A stretch of 64,000 nt of DNA from Chlorogloeopsis fritschii PCC 6912 (GTDB taxonomy: Bacteria; Cyanobacteriota; Cyanobacteriia; Cyanobacteriales; Nostocaceae). Numbering within the stretch: the first letter of the stretch is position 1; every line of letters starts with the position of its first letter. The translations under genes and the position numbers were made by a program. The notes beneath the pieces are model-generated. The model had not been told where the DNA came from, ran no database searches, and was given only the letters and a program-made list of their open reading frames with translations. Location of the stretch: the NCBI RefSeq assembly GCF_000317285.1, contig NZ_AJLN01000104.1, positions 62,001-126,000 on the forward strand, written 5' to 3'. Of the stretch, positions 17,520-27,403 are shown in pieces.

Positions 17520-19234
17520 TCCTTGGTGTAAATAAATCCCCCTGCAATGCCGCGATCGCGATCGCGTAGTCTGACATTTGGTTCAATCTCAAATCCGCAG
17601 GGTAGTTCTGTTGCCCAGCACAGTTTCTTATTTAGAGGATAAAAGTAAACAATATCATTTACCCGTCTTTGGATTACCGGAACTCTTTGCATTGCTGGAG
17701 GCAACAACCATTGAGATGTTGTGTGAGTTTGAGTGAAGATGGCAACGATAGCAGCTATGAAGGCAAGTGAAAAAGCGATCGCACTTGGCTGAGAATATTT
17801 AGACACCATCGACACGCTCTGCGACAGTAGCGACTGAGCATAAATGGCTATTAATAGGGATGGAATCAAAAGAAGGTAAGGCAGAGCAAACCGAAAGAAG
17901 GGAGCAGTCATCATTAAAAACAGGAAACCCAAGACTTCAATTGCTACAATCCAGTACTTGCCTTTGATTGGAATTTTGCGAAATGATTTGAAGGTAATAA
18001 TCATCCCTACGATAGTTGCAATCACCACTGCCACCATTACCTGATTGGGGCGCTCAGAGTTTAGCCAAGTCAACAATAACCACAGCCACCGATTTCTCCC
18101 CTCTGGGGGCTTCCCGTACCAGTTGCTCCAACCGTGGGTTCCCTGGGCAACTTGATTGATATTTTGTGCATCAGGCAACCAAGGTAAATCGAGACAGAAG
18201 ATAGAAGAAGGATACAATGGACAGCTAGATGCTTTGATGCCAGCAGCTAGCATGGGAGCCAGCAACACCAAAGCGATCGCACCACCAATGCAAAGTTTTG
18301 TGATTGAGCGCCGATGGTGAACTGCATAAAATAGGCTCGTCACAAGCATGAGGGGAATGGCTGTTAGCTTAATCGTCAAAGCTCCCACCGATAGGATCAG
18401 CGGTACTGCCTGGGCGTTACCATTACCTAGATTTTTTGAATCTGGCAAGGTTGATGACTGAGGATTTGACACTACTAAAATTGCCCAACATCCAATCCCA
18501 ATTAGCAATCCCGTAGGCAAATCTGGAGAAGGAGAAATCAGGATTTCTCGAAAAAGGTTATATAAAAGCGTAAAGGGCAAGAGCAGCCCCAGAAAGGCGA
18601 GCGCAAACCAATCGCTGAATAAAGCTTTTCCTTTGATACTGTGCCTCAGACAAGCTAGAAAATGTAATATTGCTAGCAAGAAAATAAATCCATTGGTGAC
18701 AGCACTTACCCGTGCCTCCAGACTAGGTGGATTGAACGGAGCTGCCAGTGCAAACCACGATGAGGTAAAGCCCAAATTACTGAAAATTAATGCGACACCT
18801 GTGACTGTTCCGTACTGATGAAGCCATTGAATTACTGAATAGTGGTAAAGCCCTGTGTCAATCCAAGTCACTTGCCGATTTGTGAAAGCAGCCACAGCGA
18901 TCGCTAATCCGATGTAGCTCAGAACTAGTTGCCAGGATGATGCTTTCAACAACGCCACTACCTCAATACGGGTGCGTCTAGATACAAAAGAGACTCCACA
19001 AAGAGTGACTGCAACCAGTATGCCAGTCAGCGAAGATAATGGTAAAACTAGAGAAACTGCTAATAAACAGATAGAGAGCACGATCATGCCTAGCCATTCA
19101 GCAGCCATGAGGCGATCGCCAACTCTAGTAAAAAGGTTTGCCCCTAAGTAATTTAACAGCGCAATTCCAATTACACTGCAACTGATGAGCAAAACAGTCC
19201 AGCTAGCAATAAAATACAGCATAAGCAAAAGCAC
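17516..19234 (-). CDS. Polytopic membrane protein, glycosyltransferase-like
   Basis: A 572-residue integral membrane protein with about 12-14 hydrophobic helices and a soluble C-terminal tail. It contains TWIDTGLYHYSVIQWLHQYG early in the protein, an acidic loop after the third or fourth helix like those of membrane (GT-C fold) sugar transferases, and I recall a similar segment in the LIC_10190-type family. No catalytic assignment can be made. It lies at the left edge of the glycan island, but points away from it. Confidence 0.6.
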   Translation of the reverse strand: MLLLMLYFIASWTVLLISCSVIGIALLNYLGANLFTRVGDRLMAAEWLGMIVLSICLLAVSLVLPLSSLTGILVAVTLCGVSFVSRRTRIEVVALLKASSWQLVLSYIGLAIAVAAFTNRQVTWIDTGLYHYSVIQWLHQYGTVTGVALIFSNLGFTSSWFALAAPFNPPSLEARVSAVTNGFIFLLAILHFLACLRHSIKGKALFSDWFALAFLGLLLPFTLLYNLFREILISPSPDLPTGLLIGIGCWAILVVSNPQSSTLPDSKNLGNGNAQAVPLILSVGALTIKLTAIPLMLVTSLFYAVHHRRSITKLCIGGAIALVLLAPMLAAGIKASSCPLYPSSIFCLDLPWLPDAQNINQVAQGTHGWSNWYGKPPEGRNRWLWLLLTWLNSERPNQVMVAVVIATIVGMIITFKSFRKIPIKGKYWIVAIEVLGFLFLMMTAPFFRFALPYLLLIPSLLIAIYAQSLLSQSVSMVSKYSQPSAIAFSLAFIAAIVAIFTQTHTTSQWLLPPAMQRVPVIQRRVNDIVYFYPLNKKLCWATELPCGFEIEPNVRLRDRDRGIAGGFIYTKD

Positions 19235-19793
19235 TTACTTTAGAGTCAAGGAGTCTAAATCTAGAAGTAGGGAAAACCATTCACCGTCATCACTCTCCTA
19301 CAATTAAAACTTGACTTTATAAGTCATTTCTAAAGGAATCAAAACTCAAGCAGTCTAAATTCCCTTTTTCTCTTTCCCAGGCTGGCAGCCCAAGAAAGCA
19401 TTGATTGAGGCTCTGCCTGATGAAGAGGAGGCACAGCCTTACAGTTTTCATCACCATGCAGAGCATGGTAATGAGAAAAAATAAGCTTGTGTGTACACCG
19501 TAGACGCTCAGGGAAATACGAATATTCAGTACTATGATTTAAGATTTATTGGTATTATTGGACTAACTTTTGCATCAACCAGCTAGAAATAAGTACCTAA
19601 ACAAAATTAATTACACATTTTCTATGCTGTTCCCTCTTCCCTGTTCCCTTGCCTCCACCCGTAACTTTAATTTTGCCTAACCACTTATCCGTTATTCAAA
19701 ACCTGTGCCTCTACCTCCACAAACTTGGCTACTAGGTCAATGTTTAACTTAATGTCCACATTTGATTGTCAACTTAAGTCTTAATATACTGCT
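19235..19793. other. Intergenic region with hairpin repeats
   Basis: 559 bp between two divergent membrane-protein genes. Near 19380-19480 it contains GC-rich repeat units (GGCTCTGCCTG, and the small palindrome ACCATGCAGAGCATGGT) like other cyanobacterial intergenic repeats. Promoters for both genes must lie here, but no operator is recognisable. Confidence 0.5.
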
Positions 19794-21368
19794 ATGGAAA
19801 ATAGCCAAACTAATGTTCGGAATAAATTCCTAAATCTAAGTTTGAAAAATCAAACTAATTTTACAATTTTACTAGTTTCCATTTTCTTTATTTTGAGTCT
19901 TGTTGGTATTGTTAATCATGAAATGTGGCGAGATGAGCTACAAGCATGGCTGATAGCTAGAGATAGCTCATCCTTGATTGATGTATTCAACAATTTGAGA
20001 TACGAAGGACATCCCGGATTATGGCACACCTTTTTGTATATCATCACTCGTTTCACCCATAATCCGATTGCAATGCAGTTTTTTCATTTGCTGATTGCTA
20101 CGCTTGTCATTTATACTTTTGTCAAATATTCACCTTTTAATAGATTACAAAAAGCTTTATTTACTTTCGGATATTTTCCTTTTTTTGAATATAACTTAAT
20201 CAGTAGGAATTACAATTTAGGAGTTCTTTTTCTTTTTCTGTTTTGTTGTTTGTTCCCAAAACGTCACCAGAGTTATGTATGGTTAGCTATTCTTCTGGCG
20301 TTAATGGTAAATACAAATGTTTATATAATGATAATTGCTTTGTCTTTAGCAATGACATTATTTATTGAATATGTTTTTAATCAAAATCTAAGGAATCATT
20401 ACTCTCGCAACAAGAAAAATCTAATTTTCAGCTTGGCTATATTTTCTTTAGGATTAATAGTTTCTCTCAGCCAAATTCTAAGAGTGACTTCTGTTAATAC
20501 TCCATCACAAGCAGGAAATACAATTGTAGTTACACAGTTTGAAATATTAATTAATAGTGTAAAAAAACTTGCTGGAATAATTACATTAATATCAAGAAGT
20601 TACATTCCTATACCACAATTTTTGAATTTTCAATTTTGGAATACTAGTATCTTTCCACCTGCAATATCTCTATTACTTTCAATAATTTTGTTGTGTTTTG
20701 CTATATGTATTTTTATCCGAAAACCATTTGTACTTTTTCTTTACTGTTCTGGAACCTTTGGCATTCTTTTGTTTGCATACACAAAAATTCGAGGAGTATT
20801 AAGACATCATGGACACTTATTTATATTATTTATAGCTTGTTTATGGCTTTACCATTATTATCAAAATTCTAGCTGGTCTATTCCGAGATTTAAAAGGTTT
20901 ACGAATTTTTGGTATAAACAAAAAGATAAATTAATAACTAGTATTTTATTAACTCATCTGTTTGCAGGAATCTTTGCATTTAGTATAGATTTAGCTTATC
21001 CGTTTTCTGCTAGTAGAGATGCAGCTAAATATATTATTAATAATCAATTAAATAACAATATCATTATTGGCAGTAAAGATTATATAATTTCTCCTTTGGC
21101 TGCTCTTTTAGATAGAAAAATCTATTATCCTGAAATTAATAGCTTTGGCAGCTTTATTGATTGGGGTAAAAGAAAAAATGTCAAGTCGCAAGAAGTGATA
21201 GAACAGGTTAATAGTTTTGTTATGCAAACAAACAATCAGATTCTATTAATTTTAAATTCTCCTTTGACAATCGAACCCCCTAACCTTCAGATATCTCCGC
21301 TCCAAAGCTTTAGTAAAACACTTGCTGGCGACGAAAAGTATTATTTGTATTTGGTGCAAAGAAAGTAG
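19794..21368 (+). CDS. Membrane glycosyltransferase-like protein
   Basis: A 524-residue protein with roughly 10-12 membrane helices and a periplasmic C-terminal part. Just after the first helix it has HEMWRDELQAWLIAR followed by RYEGHPGLWHTF, an Asp-Glu loop as in GT-C fold (ArnT/PMT-like) transferases that use lipid-linked sugars. The gene is markedly AT-rich compared with its neighbours, perhaps a sign of transfer. Its role in surface glycan assembly is inferred from position. Confidence 0.6.
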   Translation: MENSQTNVRNKFLNLSLKNQTNFTILLVSIFFILSLVGIVNHEMWRDELQAWLIARDSSSLIDVFNNLRYEGHPGLWHTFLYIITRFTHNPIAMQFFHLLIATLVIYTFVKYSPFNRLQKALFTFGYFPFFEYNLISRNYNLGVLFLFLFCCLFPKRHQSYVWLAILLALMVNTNVYIMIIALSLAMTLFIEYVFNQNLRNHYSRNKKNLIFSLAIFSLGLIVSLSQILRVTSVNTPSQAGNTIVVTQFEILINSVKKLAGIITLISRSYIPIPQFLNFQFWNTSIFPPAISLLLSIILLCFAICIFIRKPFVLFLYCSGTFGILLFAYTKIRGVLRHHGHLFILFIACLWLYHYYQNSSWSIPRFKRFTNFWYKQKDKLITSILLTHLFAGIFAFSIDLAYPFSASRDAAKYIINNQLNNNIIIGSKDYIISPLAALLDRKIYYPEINSFGSFIDWGKRKNVKSQEVIEQVNSFVMQTNNQILLILNSPLTIEPPNLQISPLQSFSKTLAGDEKYYLYLVQRK

Positions 21369-21384
21369 ATTTGTATGGTAACTC

Positions 21385-22584
21385 CTAGAATCCGCGCTTG
21401 GGAGCCTTGTCGAAAGCGCGTGCTATGGCATACCATGCTAGTTTGCGCTCCATGTGTGCATTAAGTGGCAAGGGGCGCACTGATGCACTATCTTTCCGAG
21501 ATTTTCGATCGCGCAGCCAGGTATAGCGATCGCTTAATCCCCAAGTCAAAACAGCAATTACTGCTTTTTCATCCAAAACTACCGACAGAAAATCTTCATA
21601 AATTCCGGCAATGAGGCGATCGCGTACCAAAACATTCTTAGGCAGCATATTATCTGCCACATCCAGTTCGGTAATCATAATTTTCAAACCCATATCCGCA
21701 ACATCTTTCAAAAAAGCCCTTAACTTTTTAGTGTTAAAAGGAGCTTCTCCTTCTAGGTGAGCTTGAATGCCAAGAGCCTGCACTGGTGTTCCCTTTGACT
21801 TCAAGCGCTCTAGCAACTTTAAAACAGCAGTTCTTTTCGCTTCATCATTAGGAGTGCTGTGCTCCAATCCATAGTCGTTGTAAACTAATAACGCTTTCGG
21901 ATCTGCTTGTGCTGCCACACGAAAGGCAAAGTCAATATAATTTGGCCCTAAAAACTTCAACCACGGTGTGTTTCGCAAATAATCAGCTCGCCCGTGTTCA
22001 GGAAAAACAGCCTCGTTAACCACATCCCATGAGTGAATTTTCCCAGCATAATGCTTAACGACTGTTGTAATATGTTTCAGCATGATCTGCTCGGCATTTT
22101 GACTATTGACTCTAGCCTTAAACCACTCCGGTAAGCTTTTGTGCCATACCAAAGTGTGCCCGCGAAAAAACATATTATTCTTGCTGGCAAAATTAGCTAG
22201 CCAATCGCTCCGAGTAAAGTCAAAACTGTTTAGACTAGGACGAAGCATTTTCCACTTCAGTTCATTCTCTGGTACTAGCATGGCGCATTCTTGAGCAAAC
22301 CTAGTCGCGAACTTAGTATCTGAGCGCAATATAGATGTTTGAGTGGCAGCTCCATAAATTAATCCTTTTGCTGCCGCTCGGTTACGCAAAGGAGTATTCT
22401 CTGCCACTGAAAAATCTCTACTCTTTTGAGCAGTCACTTGAATAGGATTTTTGCCATGCCCATATCTACTAGCGATCGCCAAGGCATCTGTTCCCACAAA
22501 ACTACCCATGCCCAATAAAAAATGGCGTCGCCCTATTAAGACTTGTTTTTTTGTCACTGCAAATCCTTGCCTTGTAATATCCAT
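21385..22584 (-). CDS. GH10 endo-1,4-beta-xylanase, Tat-exported
   Basis: Hydrolyses internal beta-1,4-xylosidic bonds. The 399-residue protein begins with a Tat signal (GRRHFLLGMGSF). The GH10 barrel has FRGHTLVWHKSLPEW, the acid/base Glu in WDVVNEAVF and the nucleophile Glu in MITELDVAD, plus TWGLSDRYTW near the end. The ATG at 22584 is preferred over a GTG at 22608, which lies in a degenerate hairpin repeat. It is embedded, on the opposite strand, in a glycan-synthesis island, so the target may be the cell's own xylose-containing sheath polymer rather than plant xylan (inference). Confidence 0.93.
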   Translation of the reverse strand: MDITRQGFAVTKKQVLIGRRHFLLGMGSFVGTDALAIASRYGHGKNPIQVTAQKSRDFSVAENTPLRNRAAAKGLIYGAATQTSILRSDTKFATRFAQECAMLVPENELKWKMLRPSLNSFDFTRSDWLANFASKNNMFFRGHTLVWHKSLPEWFKARVNSQNAEQIMLKHITTVVKHYAGKIHSWDVVNEAVFPEHGRADYLRNTPWLKFLGPNYIDFAFRVAAQADPKALLVYNDYGLEHSTPNDEAKRTAVLKLLERLKSKGTPVQALGIQAHLEGEAPFNTKKLRAFLKDVADMGLKIMITELDVADNMLPKNVLVRDRLIAGIYEDFLSVVLDEKAVIAVLTWGLSDRYTWLRDRKSRKDSASVRPLPLNAHMERKLAWYAIARAFDKAPKRGF

Positions 22585-23452
22585 CCTACAAGAGTCCCGA
22601 CTTCTCACCAGAATTGGGGGATCTGTGTTTTTAGTTTATTTGTGTTGGCTTACTATCTAATTTTGAATTTTAGACTGGATACGAATAAAAATAATTCTAT
22701 TTTTCTATATTTCTCGATATTTAGTAGAACAAAGAGAATGGGAAACGCAGCCAAATCCAATAACTAATAATTTCGGCAGAGAATGTTGACAGTGGTAAAA
22801 GTTCGGCTGTTAGCTTGTATCAGTAGTATCCCAATAAATAAAATTTTTTTCAGTCTTTTAACCATTTCATAACCTTCTTTAACCTTTACATAATAATTGT
22901 TAACCTAAATATAAATAAAAGCGCTAATAAATAATTCCGGGACTAATCTAAAGCTTGAAATGATTACTGAGTAAGCCTTTTGAACAGACAAAACATTAGC
23001 AAATGATTTGGCAACTCCTAAATCTTATTACTATTTAGTTTGAAATATTTGACAAGCTTATCTAACAATAAATGTTTATTTTTATACTTAAAAACGCGTA
23101 ATTGTAGCTATTTATATGCGCATTTATCAAAAATATTAGCTACTAGAAGTAAAAATTATTACTATGTTTTTATCAAGAATTTTAATAACAAATCTGGGAA
23201 TCATAAAATATTAGAATTAGAATTAAATATGAAATTTTAGTAAAGATGTAGACAAAATTATTTGCCATATTTACATAAATCATTTTTATATCGGATGTAA
23301 GATTTGAGATGTAGTTAATTTTCTGTAATTGTTTCTATTACTTCTAAAATTAAGTAAAAAGTCAAACATGAGAAATGAAGTAGTAGAAATTTTTAGTTAT
23401 TTTTATCGTTCGTTTGAACGGTTAATTAGACCTTCCACAACCGATTGTAAAA
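22585..23452. other. AT-rich intergenic region upstream of the glycan operon
   Basis: 868 bp between the divergent xylanase and GT2 genes. The first 40 bp contain a decayed copy of the TCCCGACTTCTCACCAGAA hairpin found intact at 43286. The rest is very AT-rich with no credible ORF. It should hold the promoter of the downstream glycosyltransferase run. Confidence 0.5.
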
Positions 23453-24451
23453 ATGACTTTACCTGCTAAATTGGTGATTTCAGTCATTATTCCAGTTCAC
23501 AATGGAGGTGCTAGCTTTCGCTACTGCCTATCTAGTTTGGCTAATGCCATGCCTGCTCCCGCTGAAATCATCGTTGTAGCGGATGGAGATACAGATGGCT
23601 CATGGCTTGTAGCCAAGGAATTTGGCGCAAAAGTACTGAGAATACCTACATCTGGTGGCCCGGCTAAAGCGCGTAATCTAGGTGCGCGTGCCGCAATAGG
23701 TGATATTCTCTTCTTTATAGACGCTGATGTAACCATCACTCCAGATGCCATTGGCAAGGTGGAGAAGGCTTTTAGTGATGAACCAGAATTGGCTGCTCTG
23801 ATTGGCTCATATGACGACGCACCTGGTGCAAGCAATTTTTTGTCGCAGTATAAAAACTTGTTTCACCACTATACTCATCAGACAGCAAAGGAAGAAGCGT
23901 TTACATTCTGGGGTGCTTGCGGAGCTATTCGACGTGAGATATTCCTGGGCTTAGGAGGCTTCGATGAAAGTTATCGCCGACCGAGCATTGAAGATATTGA
24001 GTTAGGCTATCGTTTGAAAAACGCTGGCTACAAAATTCGACTTTGCAAAGATTTGCAAGTTAAGCACTTAAAGTATTGGGGTATAGTTTCTTTATTAAAA
24101 GCTGAGATTTTTTACCGTGCTCTACCTTGGACTGAATTGATTTGGCGCGATCGCCAGTTAAGTAACGATTTGAATCTAGGGCTTAATAGCCGCTTGAGCG
24201 TGATTTTGACCTATGGACTTGTCATCTCATTGCTTGCTGCTTGGTGGTCACCAGGATTTCTAGCAGTAGCTTTTGTGTTAGGCTTTTTACTTTTCGTGTT
24301 GAATCTCCAAGTTTATCGTTTCTTCCATCACAAGCGCGGTTTTTGGTTTGCGCTGCGTGTCATTCCGTGGCATTGGCTTTACTACCTTTATGGCGGTCTA
24401 GCATTTGTAATAGGGACAGCCCGCTACATTTTTTCTGTCAGGTTTGCATAG
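23453..24451 (+). CDS. Family 2 glycosyltransferase, membrane-anchored
   Basis: A 332-residue GT-A fold transferase. ISVIIPVHNGG opens the nucleotide-binding domain, VVADGDTDGS follows, and FIDADVTI is the DxD-like metal site near residue 90. GGFDESYRRPSIEDIELGYRL matches the acceptor/ED region. Two C-terminal hydrophobic segments (about residues 255-330) anchor it to the membrane. First gene of the rightward glycan run; donor and acceptor sugars are unknown. Confidence 0.88.
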   Translation: MTLPAKLVISVIIPVHNGGASFRYCLSSLANAMPAPAEIIVVADGDTDGSWLVAKEFGAKVLRIPTSGGPAKARNLGARAAIGDILFFIDADVTITPDAIGKVEKAFSDEPELAALIGSYDDAPGASNFLSQYKNLFHHYTHQTAKEEAFTFWGACGAIRREIFLGLGGFDESYRRPSIEDIELGYRLKNAGYKIRLCKDLQVKHLKYWGIVSLLKAEIFYRALPWTELIWRDRQLSNDLNLGLNSRLSVILTYGLVISLLAAWWSPGFLAVAFVLGFLLFVLNLQVYRFFHHKRGFWFALRVIPWHWLYYLYGGLAFVIGTARYIFSVRFA

Positions 24452-24525
24452 GCATAGTGTATTTAATGCTACATACAAATTTTAGAAAAAATACATCTGC
24501 AATCATCACCAATAGGAAAATATCA

Positions 24526-26055
24526 ATGGAAAAGTATCCTGTTGTCATTATTGGCGCTGGCCCAGCTGGTTTGACTGCTGCTTATCAATTAGTTAAACAA
24601 GGTATTAAACCTATTGTGATTGAACAAGCTGACAAAGTTGGCGGTATCTCCCGCACAGAGATGTACAAAGGCTATCGTTTTGACATCGGTGGTCATCGCT
24701 TTTTCACCAAAGTTACAGAAGTGCAACAGCTTTGGCAAGAAGTTTTAAAAGACGATTTCATCAAAGTCCCTCGGATGTCGCGGATCTACTACCAGGGTAA
24801 ATTTTTCAACTATCCCCTTTCTCTGTTCAATACACTGTCCAATCTGGGTATCAAACAAAGCTTGTTGATTTTATTGAGCTACCTCAAGGCAAAACTCAAA
24901 GCGAGATTGCAACCTGGGGCTGAACCTGAAAATTTTGAAGAATGGGTAAGCGATCGCTTTGGTGGTCGTCTCTACCAAATATTCTTCAAGACTTATACCG
25001 AGAAGGTATGGGGAATTCCCTGTACTCAAATTCGTGCAGACTGGGCAGCACAACGGATTCAAGGAATGTCGCTCAAAAGAGCAGTTATCAATGCTGTGTT
25101 CGGAAGTCAGAATGCCAAAAGCTTAATCAAGGAATTTGACTATCCGATTTTAGGGCCGGGAATGATGTGGGAGCGATTTCAGGAAGAGGTAGAAAGTAAA
25201 GGTGCTCCAGTCCTTCTTAATACTCAAGTAACCCGTGTAGAACGAGAAGGCGATCGCATTCAGAGTATTACAGTCCGACAAGGAGAGAAGACAATCCAAT
25301 ATTCTGGTGACCACTTCATCTCTAGTATGCCGGTGAGCGCATTGATTAATCGACTAGATCCTCCAGCACCTGAGTATGTTTTGGAAGCTTCCCGCGGTCT
25401 TAAATACCGAGATTTCTTGATTGTGTCGCTAATTATTGATGAAGAAAGCCTATTTCCCGACAACTGGCTTTACATCCACAGCCCAGAGTTCAAAGTCGGA
25501 CGGATTCAGAATTTTAAAAATTGGAGTCCAGCAATGGTACCCGATCCAAGCAAAACTTGCTTGGGGATGGAATACTTTTGCAGTCAGGGCGATGAAATTT
25601 GGGAAATGTCTGACACAAAGCTGATTGATTTAGCTAGTCGTGAAATTGTTGAATTGGGTTTAGTAAAAAAGTTCAGCAATATAGAAGATGGAGTTGTAAT
25701 TCGACAGCGTAAAGCCTATCCGGTGTACGACGGTGAATATCGCCAACATCTGCAAGTGATTCAAGATTATCTAGAAACCTTTGAAAACCTACAAACTGTT
25801 GGTCGCAATGGAATGCATCGATATAATAATCAAGACCACTCGATGCTAACAGGAATGCTTGCTGTCAGAAATATCTTGGGAGAAAAACACGATTTGTGGA
25901 ATGTTAACACTGAGCGCTCTTACTACGAGGAATTTACAAAACAGGAATGGCAGTCGAAAGAACTGTCATTAGATAATAAAAATTACGTAACTGTATTAGA
26001 GGTAGATAGTCAGAATCAGGAGCAAGAACTTGTAAGCCAATCTAAAATCAAGTAA
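24526..26055 (+). CDS. FAD-dependent oxidoreductase, UDP-galactopyranose-mutase-like
   Basis: A 509-residue flavoprotein. VVIIGAGPAGLTAAYQL is the FAD dinucleotide-binding motif, followed by GGISRTEMYKGYRFDIGGHRFF, which is typical of the UDP-galactopyranose mutase / protoporphyrinogen-oxidase-like group found in polysaccharide loci. RNGMHRYNNQDHSM near the C-terminus is the second FAD contact. The reading frame is open back to 24241, overlapping the GT2 gene, but the ATG at 24526 sits right before the FAD motif and is chosen. It probably modifies a sugar nucleotide for the island's glycan. Confidence 0.85.
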   Translation: MEKYPVVIIGAGPAGLTAAYQLVKQGIKPIVIEQADKVGGISRTEMYKGYRFDIGGHRFFTKVTEVQQLWQEVLKDDFIKVPRMSRIYYQGKFFNYPLSLFNTLSNLGIKQSLLILLSYLKAKLKARLQPGAEPENFEEWVSDRFGGRLYQIFFKTYTEKVWGIPCTQIRADWAAQRIQGMSLKRAVINAVFGSQNAKSLIKEFDYPILGPGMMWERFQEEVESKGAPVLLNTQVTRVEREGDRIQSITVRQGEKTIQYSGDHFISSMPVSALINRLDPPAPEYVLEASRGLKYRDFLIVSLIIDEESLFPDNWLYIHSPEFKVGRIQNFKNWSPAMVPDPSKTCLGMEYFCSQGDEIWEMSDTKLIDLASREIVELGLVKKFSNIEDGVVIRQRKAYPVYDGEYRQHLQVIQDYLETFENLQTVGRNGMHRYNNQDHSMLTGMLAVRNILGEKHDLWNVNTERSYYEEFTKQEWQSKELSLDNKNYVTVLEVDSQNQEQELVSQSKIK

Positions 26056-26058
26056 TTT

Positions 26059-26213
26059 ACATCTGATGTGAATTAAAATGGCAACCAAAAACCATGTTTT
26101 AGAAATCGAACACAGATGGACACAGATAAACACAGATAATTTATCCGTGTGCATCTGTGTTTATCCGGTGGCCATTATTATCTAAAAATTGGATTTTGCA
26201 ATCAATTAGAAAT
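26059..26213. mobile_element. Truncated copy of a MITE-like element
   Basis: The sequence from ACATCTGATGTGAATT to the GGATTTTGCAATCAAT region closely follows the left three quarters of the complete 199-bp element at 45121-45319. It includes the inner foldback built from CACAGATAAACACAGAT and its complement. The right terminal repeat is missing; the copy ends at the start codon of the next glycosyltransferase gene. Confidence 0.75.
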
Positions 26214-27173
26214 ATGAACAGTCTAAATTATCAAGATAAAAATAGACTGACGGCTGATAAATATAGCCCACTTGTTTCCGTTATCATTCCAGTTTTCAAT
26301 CATGCTCAAAATCTGAAAATTTGTTTAGAGGCTTTAGAAAATCAAACTTATCCAAAGCATTTTTACGAGGTTATTGTTGTTGATAACGGTTCGGATCAAG
26401 ACGAAGATATCGAGGGTGTGGTTGCTCAGTTTGGACAGGCGATCGCTACTTCAGAAAGTCTTCCTGGCTCCTACGCAGCTCGCAACAAAGGAATATCTTT
26501 GGCAAAGGGAGAGGTAATTGCTTTTACTGATGCCGATTGCATTCCCGCTAGTGATTGGATTGAAAAGGGTGTGAAAAATTTGCTGCAAGTTCCTAATTGT
26601 GGTTTAGTTGCAGGCAAAGTAGAAGTCTTCCTCAAAGATCCAAATCGAGCAACGCCTGTGGAACTCTACGAGAGTATTATGGCTCTTCCCCAAAAGGAAT
26701 TTCTGGAAAAGCATAAATATGGAGCAACGGCTAATGTTTTTACTTTTAGAAGTGTGATTGAAAAAGTTGGGTTATTTGATGCCACATTAAAATCTAGTGG
26801 TGATGCTGAGTGGGGACAGCGTGTTTATTCGTTTGGTTATCAACAGATTTATGCAGATGACACTCGCGTAGCTCATCCGGCCAGATATTCTTTTGCTCAA
26901 CTCTATAAAAGAACAATCCGATTGGCTGGGGGATTTTTTGATTTGCAAATCAAGAAGCAATCCTCTAATTTGAGACAAAATATTTTATTTTTGGAGAATT
27001 TAGTTAAAAATTTGATTCCTCCTTTGATGTGGGTTGGTAGCGCTTTTTTAGATGCAAGATTAAAAAATTTTGATGAAAAAATCAAGGTTGCTTTTGTGAT
27101 GTTCTTTATTAGATATACATATGCATGGGAGTTAATACGGCTGAGATTTGGAGGTGTTTCTGCAAGAGAATAA
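26214..27173 (+). CDS. Family 2 glycosyltransferase
   Basis: A 319-residue GT-A transferase: VSVIIPVFNHAQ, VVDNGSDQDED, and the metal site FTDADCIPASDW. GLFDATLKSSGDAEWGQRVY is the acceptor-side region. No strong membrane helix except a weak C-terminal hydrophobic patch. The ATG at 26214 is chosen because the earlier in-frame codons lie inside a mobile-element copy. No clear Shine-Dalgarno site precedes it, so its translation signal may have been changed by the element. Confidence 0.87.
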   Translation: MNSLNYQDKNRLTADKYSPLVSVIIPVFNHAQNLKICLEALENQTYPKHFYEVIVVDNGSDQDEDIEGVVAQFGQAIATSESLPGSYAARNKGISLAKGEVIAFTDADCIPASDWIEKGVKNLLQVPNCGLVAGKVEVFLKDPNRATPVELYESIMALPQKEFLEKHKYGATANVFTFRSVIEKVGLFDATLKSSGDAEWGQRVYSFGYQQIYADDTRVAHPARYSFAQLYKRTIRLAGGFFDLQIKKQSSNLRQNILFLENLVKNLIPPLMWVGSAFLDARLKNFDEKIKVAFVMFFIRYTYAWELIRLRFGGVSARE

Positions 27174-27184
27174 CAGGACTTATA

Positions 27185-27290
27185 CACGAGTTATGGAATA
27201 ATAAACCGCAGAGTACACATTAGACGCGGAGCGGCTTCCCGTAAGGGTAGGACACGGAGTCAAGAGGATTTTAGAGGGATTTTGCGTAAG
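27185..27290. repeat. Nested interspersed repeat, copy 1
   Basis: The sequence CACGAGTTATGGAATAATAA ... GACACGGAG ... AGAGGATTTTAGAG matches 38281-38360. This copy carries an additional ~37-bp GC-rich segment at 27214-27250 (with CGGCTTCCCGTAAGGGTAG), the repeat type also seen at 91-127, so one repeat has inserted into another. Confidence 0.75.
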
Positions 27291-27403
27291 TTTTAAATAA
27301 TAAGAATAGCAGTGACTAAGCATTAAGAATTATATTTATTAAGGGCATTAAAATAAAAGCAACTCAACAGTAACTCGAAGTGAAAATCTAGAAAATAATT
27401 ATT

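Noticed and set aside
23040..23240. 66-residue frame upstream of the GT2 operon
   Set aside because: It lies in very AT-rich DNA, has no ribosome-binding site and no recognisable protein features.
26100..26160. Tandem ACACAGAT units that looked like a possible CRISPR-like array
   Set aside because: The units are irregular, contain no unique spacers and form a foldback shared with the MITE at 45121.
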